Below are positions 44,757-54,346 of a stretch of 64,000 bases of DNA, piece after piece. Position 1 is the stretch's first letter. Every line of letters begins with the position of its first letter. The notes beneath the pieces were generated by a model, which worked only from the letters and a program-made list of their open reading frames with translations, was not told where the DNA came from and searched no databases. The DNA comes from Trifolium pratense (taxonomy: Eukaryota > Streptophyta > Magnoliopsida > Fabales > Fabaceae), in contig NC_060062.1 of assembly GCF_020283565.1 (NCBI RefSeq), positions 53,094,439 through 53,158,438 on the forward strand. The letters are read 5' to 3'. The position numbers and the translations under genes were made by a program.

Positions 44757-45274
44757 CCAAATCTGCTTCACAACAAAATATTGACAACTTAACAAAGCCA
44801 CAGACACTTATTTTTCAAGGAGCTTATAGCTTATTTTTCGGATGTTAATTTATAGCTTATCATTTTTCCTTTCAATTTTACTCCTATCATCTTACTTGAA
44901 AAAAATTAAATATTAATTAAACATATCTTTTTTTATGTGTTTTCATACTTATAAGCTAGTTCAACAATTAATTTTACCAAACACTACAAATTCAATAAGC
45001 TAGCTTATTCGCTATAAGCTAAAAGCTACCTTATAAATTATCAACTATAAGTTCGCTATTCGCTATTTTTTTACCAACCAGAACTCTATATTATTTTTGA
45101 ATTAATGATATGAAGAAAACGAACCTGTAATGATAGAACTCGGCGAAAGAAAAAAGAAATAATTCTTGAAAATTGGATAAGAAATTTCATAAACGAGAAG
45201 AAAAAATGAAACGCGAAATAAGTTAATCGAGAAGAAGAAAATGCTTACGTGGTTTGGTTGGGATTGAAATGAGG

Positions 45275-45284
45275 TCTATTTATA
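45275..45284 (-). promoter_or_regulatory. SAMDC copy 2 TATA box
   Basis: TATAAATAGA on the minus strand with the undisturbed upstream sequence (TCTCCAAAGATACTAGC on plus), unlike copy 1. Confidence 0.75.
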
Positions 45285-45299
45285 GGTCTTCTCCAAAGA

Positions 45300-46071
45300 T
45301 ACTAGCTTGCAAGTTGCAAAAGTTTAAATTTTTTTGGAATTTTATTTTGGTTTAGAAAAGTAAAGTTAGTTTTTATTATTTTGACAGAAATTAAATTTAG
45401 TCAAAACATAAAGTAATAAAACTTTGATCTCATAAGATTAGTTCAATTATAAGGTACATCACATTTTATATGTAGGAGTCGAAGTTTTAATTAAAGACAC
45501 TCCACTTTAAATCACCAAATTTATCCCTAACTTTATATATAGGACCTCTTAAATATGTTCCTGACTTTATAAATATTTTAAAAATATCTTCCATCATGTC
45601 AAATTTTGTTCTTATTAATTATTTTGAATGTATGATATGAACTAAATTGATTTTTTCTTTTTGACGGAAATATGAAATAAATGATAGTATATATTAAAAT
45701 TAGATTAAATTCATAATAATATATTATAATTAGATTAAATTCATAATAATATATTAAAATATATGGATTTAATTAATAGTAAATGACTAAACACATAGTA
45801 TACGGATTTAACCCTTAGCTCAACTGCTCAACTAACTTAACCAGTTGAGCTACCCATCTCACCCTGATAATTTACCAAAAAAATTAAAACAAGAAAGAAT
45901 AGGAATAAACTCAATAAAAAAAGTTCACATTTACGAATCATATTCTTAGATATCATATCAAGATAACCAAATAAAACGTTTACGTCCTCTTATTTTATTT
46001 TACTTTTTGACAAATTATATTGAGGGATGTTAATTTATATATGAAAGTGGATATTTATAATGGAGATTGTT
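45300..46071. other. SAMDC copy 2 upstream region
   Basis: AT-rich counterpart of 39283-40067, with a local duplication of AATTAGATTAAATTCATAAT (about 45689 and 45727) not present in copy 1. No gene. Confidence 0.5.
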
Positions 46072-46419
46072 CTATTTATGGTATACTTGGTAGGGAACTT
46101 TTTTTCTATAGTGATGAGAGAGATATTTATTCCTTTTTTCTAATTCTTCTTTTAAGTGTGGGATAACCCCAAGGAGTTGAGGGTTTTTTTCTCTATCAAT
46201 TGGGGTCTTCCCTTCACCACCCTTGTGTGGATGGTCTATGGGGTTCATAGCTACCCCTCTTACTACAGGACGCTTACCTAGCCAACGTTTAGCTCCGGCT
46301 CTGCCCAAACATTTCTGGTTTGCCCCAACATTCCCTACTTGTCCGACTGTTGCTGAGCAGTTTTTGGATATCAAACGGACCTCTCCAGAGGATGGTTTAG
46401 GAACCGCGATGAGGATCAT
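46072..46419 (-). pseudogene. Plastid ribosomal protein L2 fragment, copy 2
   Basis: Same fragment as 40068-40382 with KRPVVRG, closer to the plastid consensus than the KRSVIRG of copy 1. The frame is open but lacks the N-terminal three-quarters of L2. Confidence 0.88.
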
Positions 46420-46449
46420 ACCTCCAATTTGTAGGGATTTGGTCTACAA

Positions 46450-46451
<2 letters not shown>

Positions 46452-46534
<83 letters not shown>
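46452..46534. repeat. (TA)n microsatellite, about 41 units
   Basis: Perfect TA run of about 83 bp at the edge of copy 2. The corresponding site in copy 1 (about 40417) has only four to five units. Confidence 0.97.
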
Positions 46535-46537
<3 letters not shown>

Positions 46538-46541
46538 GGCT

Positions 46542-46573
46542 GCTAACTTAGACCTAGTTGGGTCTAAGTTAGC
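46542..46573. repeat. Perfect 13-bp palindrome at the MULE end
   Basis: GCTAACTTAGACC and GGTCTAAGTTAGC are separated by 6 nt (TAGTTG), right at the outer edge of the element. It is a likely terminal hairpin or transposase-binding structure. Confidence 0.85.
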
Positions 46574-46659
46574 AAGGTGCACCTTTTCAGTTGGACCAAA
46601 ATACCCATTCTTTTTATTTTTGACAAAGTATAGCAACAGGGACATATATGTAATTTACA

Positions 46660-46994
46660 TGATAAAAACACGCGCCCCCCATATCTCGCGCGCCCCCCAT
46701 ACCATTTCACCAACTCAGTTCCACGCGCCCCAAAAGAATCTAATCAACGCGCCCCCAATTCTAAACTCATCGCAGATCCAACGAAAACCACCATCACCGT
46801 CACGATTCAACGAAACCACCATCATCATCATCATCATCGCAACCACCGTCCACCGTCGCAGATCCAACGAAAACCACCATCATCATCATCATCGCAACCA
46901 CCGTCAACCGTCACGATTCAACGAAACCATCATCATCATCATCGCAACCACCATCGTTCTCTTTAATTTCAGAGAATCAACGATTCAACGAAAC

Positions 46995-47025
<31 letters not shown>

Positions 47026-47100
47026 GCAACCACCATCAACATCACAATTCAACGATTCAACGAAAACACCATCAACATCATCATCGCAAACATCACGATT
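46660..47100. repeat. GC-rich and (CAT)n minisatellite leader of the MULE
   Basis: Four CGCGCCCC clusters (46672-46755) are followed by five or so diverged units containing CATCATCATCATCGCAACCA and CACGATTCAACGAAACCA. The 185-codon ORF across it (46620-47177) is His/Ile/Asn-rich only because of the CAT repeat; I treat it as leader sequence. Confidence 0.7.
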
Positions 47101-47335
47101 CATTCAATCTCCTCCAGACAACATACGGTATCCCTTCCATCTCTTGTATCTGTAATTCTATTTCATTTTTGTTCTGAATCTGAACTTTAATTGTGCGTTT
47201 TTGTTTTTATTTATGAAATTGTGTTTGTGAAAAACTGTGAAACCATTTTGCTAATATAATGGTTTCATTCAATTGGGTCTACCTATGGTTTGGATTACGG
47301 TTACAAAAGTCAGGGATGAATAAATACTAGTCACT

Positions 47336-47530
47336 GATATTTGGATGAAACCATTGTGAATGTAGAATGGTTTCACTAATAAATAATCACTGATATTTGG
47401 AGTCCTAATGGCTTTTTGACTAAGTTGTGAATATTTATACTGATATTTGGATGAAACCATTGTGAATGTAGAATGGTTTCAGAGAGTTGTACTCTGAAAC
47501 CATTATACCAGCAAAATGGTTTCAGATAGT
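47336..47530 (+). repeat. Direct duplication of about 195 bp, first copy
   Basis: Runs from ATATTTGGATGAAACCATTG to AAATGGTTTCAGATAGTT and recurs at about 48080-48275 almost unchanged. Each copy contains three hairpin modules. Confidence 0.9.
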
Positions 47531-48079
47531 TTGTTTAATTAAATAGCCTAAGAATCAGAAAGGAATGCTCATTTAATATGGGAAAATGTTAGGTCACACT
47601 GCTGAGAATGCAGAGGGAATAAAATATAACATGTTGAGGTTCGGCCTAAGGACTCACCTTCAAGGGCCTTACCTAACACTCAAAATGTTGTTGCTGCTGA
47701 GCCAACTAGTCCTTCTGGTTCGGCACATTATGGTCACAGTGTAATTCTTTCAATATTATTATGTGTCATTGTGGTCATTGCTTATTGATATAAGCTTAAG
47801 TTTAAGGAGAATAATTAGTTACTTTCTATGTACTATGACATATTTGAAGACAAAATATTGATGAGTTTTCTTTAGATAAGTTATTGTGACTTGTAAGCAT
47901 ATATATATATATCTAAGTGTAGATTTGGATAGAATCTACACTATTATAATTAGAAGTCTTCATTGAAATCTACACTATTATTAGTCTTCATTGAAATCTC
48001 GCAACTTTTTTGTGCCAGGATTCAGTGACTAAATTAGAAGTTTCACCTATATTTTATTCCCTCTACACAACAATTAATT

Positions 48080-48275
48080 AGTATTTGGATGAACCCATTG
48101 TGAATGTAGAATGGTTTCACTAATAAATAATCACTGATATTTGGAGTCCTAATGGCTTTTTGACTAAGTTGTGAATATTTTATACTGATATTTGGATGAA
48201 ACCATTGTGAATGTAGAATGGTTTCAGAGAGTTGTACTCTGAAACCATTATACCAGCAAAATGGTTTCAGATAGT
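48080..48275 (+). repeat. Direct duplication of about 195 bp, second copy
   Basis: Partner of 47336-47530. It lies just upstream of the first Ulp1-gene exon. Confidence 0.9.
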
Positions 48276-48393
48276 TGATACATTTTATTTGTTCTTTTTT
48301 ATGCTTTTTTTGTGATGATTTTTGTGATGGTATAATGGTTGAGTTCTTATGAATTTGTTATGTTTTAGGGTGAAAACATTTAAGTACCTAGAG

Positions 48394-51300
48394 ATGCTAG
48401 ATCCACCAACCTTCAGTCTCGGGTTGACAGCTTCGGATGAGGAGAAAGGGAATGCTTCATCATCTGGTGCTGAGGCAAATGTAAAGCATAAAGGAAAGGG
48501 AAAAAAAGATGAGAAGAAAGTAAGTGATAAAGTGAGGAAAGATAACGATGCCGATCTAAGATTGAGGCACAAGCTTAGCATACCTAAGGTGTACGACATT
48601 ATGCAATTGATAGAAGGAAAAAGAAGGAAAGATCAGATAGTTAAGGAACTTACCGAATGTGGCTTTGGAGGAATGAGGTATATATGTAATTGGACAAAGA
48701 TTCCTACCTTCTTTGTGGATTGAATAGTAAAAAGCTTTGAAAAAGAGCACATGTGGATTAGACTGACAAAGACAAAGGTACTCCCTTTGAGAGATGATGA
48801 TGTACATCGAGTGTATGATCTACCAATGGCGGGGAAGGAAATTAACTTGGATCTTTGTTCTGATGGAGCTATAAGGAGACTAAGAAGAGAATTAGGATTG
48901 GGTGGGGATAGTTCTCCACATGTGAAGGTGAGTGATTTGGAAAGCAAATTGAAGACGATCGAGCATCCAAAAGCATGGGTTAAAGGGGCAATCTGTTATA
49001 TCATTCACAATATTTTGTGCCCCACTAATCATAGTGGTGTATCACTACAATATGCACAAATATTGGAGGATCCAGCCGGCGTGTCATCGTACAATTGGTG
49101 TTCATATGTTCTTCAATATATGAAAGAAGGTTTGCAAAATCCGATTGTTGCAAATCCATTAGCCGACTTCCATTTCCTCATGGTAATATTTCTATACCTT
49201 ACTAATATTTTTTTTGGATAACAATTAACAACTTGAACATTTTTGGACCACTATAGTTAGTTTTACACTCAATACTGTGATTAGGAAGATGGTTTTGAAT
49301 TCAACAAGTGTAAATTGATATGATAGTGATAATGGTAGTCCTAGTCTAGTAATGTAAACACAAATAGGAAAAATGGTTTTGAATTCAACAAAACATTACT
49401 CAGATATTATACTCATTCATAAACTTTGTTGATTTTGTAACAAACTCATGAGCTTCTAAATAGTATGATTCAGATGCATTTTTACCAAGTTTATTATGAA
49501 TTCCTTTGTTTAAAATTGCATGACACTGACTATGAAACCATTTAACTGTGATAATGGTTTCAGTGTACAACGCTATGAAACCATTTAACAAGAAAAATGG
49601 TTTCATTAAAAAATAGATTTGTTGTTGTGACTGTTGTGATGTTGTTACACATTTTGACGCTGTAAAAGATCTCGACACAGTTGATTTGAAATCAGACGGT
49701 TATGGCACGAAAACTTATTCCCTCAGTTCATAGTAATTTTTTTATAAGTTTACTTATTTTTTATTCACTAGATAGAGAAAATCTAGTGATACATACATTC
49801 TTGTTTTGCTTATTTCCGACGACTGTTAATGTCTCTATATTTTAAACATTAAACTGGCTATGAAACCAATTTACTGTGATAATGGTTTCAGTGTATAACG
49901 CTATGAAACCATTTAACTAGAAAAATGGTTTCATTAAATTAATAGTTAAAAGCTAGGATGTAGGATTCCTAATATCTCTTTAAAATCATCATATAAACAA
50001 ACATAAAAAGAAAGATATAAGGCTAGTTTTTTAAATTATGTATGCGATTTATTGTGTATTCCCAAATCAGTCTCTTTTTATTGTTGATGTTTTTATCATG
50101 CTAATTTATTGAGCAGATTAATTATATGGAAAAGATGGGGAAGAAAAGCCCATTTCTGACCGGGAGATACAAACGACCCTCACTTCGTGATTGGGACGTA
50201 AAGACGGCAACCCAAGATATTCAAAAGGTCCACGACGTTATGGGACTCGAGTATGGATTGACAGCCGGTGTAACCACATTGAGCAACACTGATGAAGTGC
50301 CACTCGTGCTATGCTTTGATGCAGATACTTGTCCATTGTCTGCGGTGAGTGAAAAATAAAGATAGAAATTATACAATTAAGGAATATTATGTGGAAACCA
50401 TTAATCTTGCTAAATGGTTTCAATAAGCTATACTCTGAAACCATTATACCAGCAAAATGGTTTCAAATAGTTGATACATTTTATTTGTTCTGTTTTATGC
50501 TTTTTTTTGTGATGATTTTTGTGAGGGTATAATGGTTGAGTTCTTATGATTTTGTATAATTATTAGTATTGTGAACCCGGTTATGTTAATAATTATTTGT
50601 ATACAGGCATCGATGCATCTTAATCACTGTAGGTCCTGTATAATGGTCTACAATAGAGCTGCTGAAATATTGGAAAGAAGGTTAGCTGAGGGTAAAGATG
50701 GGGCAGATGAACAAAAAGTTGGAAATGAGCAGGTAAATGTTGATGCAGGGTAAGTAATGACTAGTATTTTGTTTCAGTTTTTTTTTAAATATAAATAGTT
50801 TCAGTAAGTTATATACTGAAACCATTAGTCTTGATAAATGGTAGAATATTAAGGAATATTATAAAATTTATATTTTGTAGAATATCCTTAGATAATATTC
50901 TAACATCTTATACCATATCTTTAACACTTGTTTCAGGATGGAGAAGGATGAGAAGGAGGAGAAGAAGGCTGAGAAAACTGATGAGGGAAATGATGACAAG
51001 AAGGATGAGAAGGATGACAAGAAGGCTGAGAAAACTGATGATGAGAAGAAGGATGTCGGATGTGGAGCTGATGAGGGAAATGTTGGTAAAAAAAAGTCTA
51101 AGGTATAAAGCATCAGTTAAAAGAAGAAACAATACTGCAGATGATGAGGAAGCAGATGATGGGCAAGGACCACAACCACCGCTCTCTGTTACACAAGAAA
51201 CAATACTGCAGTATCCACAATATTTTGATGCATCATCAGAATACTGTAAAGAAGTTGTAGAGTAAGATTTTTTTGAAATGATTTCATTATACTAATAGAT

Positions 51301-53200
51301 TTTTTTGAAACAGATATACACAGGACCAGCTTTTAAACCTTAAAATAGCTCTGAAACCATTTAACTATGATAATGGTTTCGGTGTATAACGCTATGAAAC
51401 CATTTAACTAGAAAAATGGTTTCATTAATTAAATTCTCCACAATTCTGCAAAATAACAGCTATGGCATTTATTTGGCAGGGCAACTCCGTTAAGGACGGT
51501 GTTGGTTGATGAAATCATTGACTTGAGTCAAGCGGACACCGTTAAGCCAACTAGAGTGAAGAGGAAGAATGAAAAGGAGGATCGCACATATCCTGAACGT
51601 AGACGAGCTGTGAAGAAATCAAAGTACCTTACAAGCCCATATGATACTGCTGTCTACGAGTCAACTGCAACTAAATTGCAGAAGGATATATGCACCTATG
51701 CATGGAGCAGTTCAATTGATGAGTAAGTCAAAATCATTTTAAAATATTGTGATTAGAATAGGTGACTACAAATCCTAACTGCTTAATAATTATATAGGGA
51801 GGAAATTCTCTACTACTCCAAATCACATGACTTCTCTCTACAACGGAAAGAGTTATGGACTCTAAACAAAGATGAATGGATCAGTTGCTTTGTTGTAAAT
51901 AGTTGGGTAAATTACTTGAATTGGAGGCAACGAAAAGGACAAATGACAAGGCTTGTTACACGATATATCAATTATGTACGGATTATATTCCATGAATATT
52001 AATAGTTTACTTACTTTTTAGTGTTTTTGGAATTGATTTTACTCATTTCATATAAACAGCAATACATGGAAAGACCGGATGCACTGGAAATAGAGCAACC
52101 AGCTGCGTTCAATAACTTCATTGCAAGACTGAAATGGTTCAAGTACATGGATTGGAAGAAAATTGACCCTACAAGTCTGGAATACGTAAGTCCTTCCCCG
52201 ACTATTAGTTGCTTTAATTATGAAAAAGTCTATTAAATGTCAATTATGTATAATTAACCAAACTAATAGGTTAATTATTGAAGTCATTTAACAACACTAG
52301 TGGTTTCGTTGGATATACTAGTGGTTTCATTGGATATGTTATACAATAAAACCATTAATCTTGTTAAATGGTTTCAATAAGTTATACATTGAAACCATTA
52401 GTCTTATTAAATGGTTTCAATATCTTACGGTTTAGTCTTATGGTTAATTAAAGGTAATCTTTACCAAGTTCTAATTAATACATTTAAGTAATCAGTTCTG
52501 GTTATGTTAAACACTTGCAATTTTGTTCCTTTTTTTTAAGTTACTAAAATATATCATACTAGAAACTTCCAGTTTTGTGATTCTTTCAGTGTTTAAAAGG
52601 TTCAGGCAAACTTCCAGTTTGAGTTATCTGCTCAATTTTGTTCCATTTTTTTAAGCATCCTAATATATTTTGTGTGCTTTTAAACAGATCATGACGCCCG
52701 TATTGATTGGCAATCCAGGGAGTCATTATGTGTGCTTTGTTGTCAATTTGAAAAGCCACAGATTTCAATTCCTAAACAGCATGTATGGAGATAAGTTGGA
52801 TTTGGACCCACCAAATATATACAAAAAGATGTTTGATGTATGGTTGAAGGAGGTGAATGCATTTCTTATAGGATTGTATACTCATAAAAAAATGCCATTG
52901 CCTTTCCACTTTAGCAAATTTAGTTGGGAATCTCCAAGAATGCCAACTCAAATTGATAAAGACAATTGTGGAGTGTTTTGCATGAAGTTCCTTGAAGAAT
53001 GGCAAGGTGACCATTACACCCAAATGGAGTCTTTCAAAAATTGGAGCCAACTCGGAAAGCGAGACAAAATTGCAAGGGTGATAGACTTCAGAATTGGGAT
53101 ATTGTCCACAATTTTAACCGACTCCAGCAATTCAATAAGACAAAAAGTGGAAAAGAATGCAACTTCTTACTGTGAAGAACTGACTCAAAAGCTAGGATGA
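48394..53200 (+). CDS. Transposon-borne Ulp1/C48-type cysteine protease, multi-exon, one nonsense codon
   Basis: Exons with consistent phases: 48394-49182, 50117-50344, 50607-50749, 50937-51085, 51141-51261, 51480-51722, 51798-51975, 52060-52185 and 52688-53200, all GT-AG; about 830 codons. The 55-bp fourth intron is unusually short and could instead be a frameshift. Exon 1 is a plant-transposon N-terminal domain (FLMDWN-like junction; WIRLTKTKV). It carries an in-frame TGA at 48721, likely from TGG (FFVD-stop-IVKSF). The middle is Lys/Glu-rich and low in complexity (MEKDEKEEKKAEKTDEGND). The last exons form the peptidase: His in GSHYVCFVVN, Asn where Asp is usual (FLNSMYGD), and Gln plus Cys in QIDKDNCGVFC. 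The family removes SUMO-like tags; the transposon role is unknown. The ATG at 48394 is tentative. Confidence 0.82.
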
Positions 53201-53474
53201 TGTCTGAATTTTTGAATTTGAATTTCTGGATTATGTATAACTAATGTAGTTGTTTAAAGGTTGTTGGAGGCTGCAATTTGAATTTCTGGATTATGTATAA
53301 CTAAGTGCACTTTGTTACAACTCTTGATAGTTGCTTGCTTAACAGAATTTACTATTATTTTTTGCCACTTATAATTAGTATTTTCGCTCTTTTTGATATA
53401 TTCTGAACCTCTTATATCTTCTCTCTTTTCTGTCATTAAAATATATAACTCTTTCTTTTTAACTATGAAGTTAA

Positions 53475-53950
53475 TGAAACCATTTTTCTAGTTAAATGGT
53501 TTCATAGCGTTATACACTGAAACCATTATTACAGTTAAATGGTTTCATAGCATTATACATAATTTTAGTATTTATTTTAGCTACAACCATTATTACAGTT
53601 AAATGGTTTCATAGCTAGTTTAATGTTTAAAAGCTAGTCATGCTAGTCATGGGTATATCTGTTTCAAGAAAAACGTATTACTTTAATGAAACCATTTTTC
53701 TAGTTAAATGGTTTCATAGCGTTATACATTGAAACCATTATTACAGTTAAATGGTTTCATAGCATTATACATAATTTTAGTATTTATTTTATCTACAACC
53801 ATTATTACAGTTAAATGGTTTCATAGCTAGTTTAATGTTTAAACACTAGTCATGCTAGTCATGGGTATATCTGTTTCAAGAAAAACATATTACTTTAATG
53901 AAACCATTTTGTCTAGTTAAATGGTTTCATAGCGTTATACACTGAAACCA
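53475..53950. repeat. 212-bp tandem repeat, about 2.2 copies, between the convergent genes
   Basis: TGAAACCATTTTTCTAGTTA restarts at 53475, 53687 and 53899, a 212-bp period. Each unit holds two or more hairpin modules plus a half module (ACAACCATTATTACAGTTAA). Confidence 0.93.
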
Positions 53951-54346
53951 TTAACATCATATTCATATTCGGCCAATTAAAAAAATAACACTAGAACATA
54001 TTATGATACCAATAAAACAAACTTTAACATCTCATTACATCAATTAAAGAGAACTATAAGACTAGTTAATGAAAAGCAACTTAGTACTTTTATCCAATGA
54101 TATAGTCAACACTATATCATTGTATTATAGCTACTACTCCCACTACTAAAACCACACCAGAAAACATGAAACACATCTCTGTTGAATTACTATCATCACT
54201 TTTATCCATTACATCCTCTAAGCCTTTTTTGACTATTAATTAGATGAATTTCTCCAACCCTTTTTGAACCTAATCATAAGAAAAACAAACAGTCAATATT
54301 AGCATTGAAAAGAAACAACAATTCATTATTTTCATTCAAGTAAAAC
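53951..54346. other. 3' intergenic region of the MULE genes
   Basis: AT-rich, no ORF of note. It presumably holds the 3' UTR of the transposase gene. A repeated phrase ATCCAATGATATAGTCAA also occurs at 55338. Confidence 0.45.

Larger units (their letters stand above)
41422..46450. repeat. Tandem duplication, copy 2
   Basis: Collinear with copy 1 but lacking its CACTA, LTR retrotransposon and promoter MITE. It ends at a (TA)n tract that matches the start of the TIR element next to copy 1 (TTTGGTCTACAAGCATATAT in both). Confidence 0.88.

Noticed and set aside
46397..46645. ORFs made of alternating Tyr-Ile
   Set aside because: Artefact of translating the (TA)n microsatellite.
46620..47177. 185-codon ORF rich in His, Ile and Asn
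   Set aside because: Composition is explained by (CAT)n minisatellite DNA; no domain, and it precedes the real exons.
50868..51113. Phe/Ser-rich minus-strand ORFs opposite the Ulp1 linker
   Set aside because: Complement of the GAGAAGGATGAG-type coding repeat on the plus strand.
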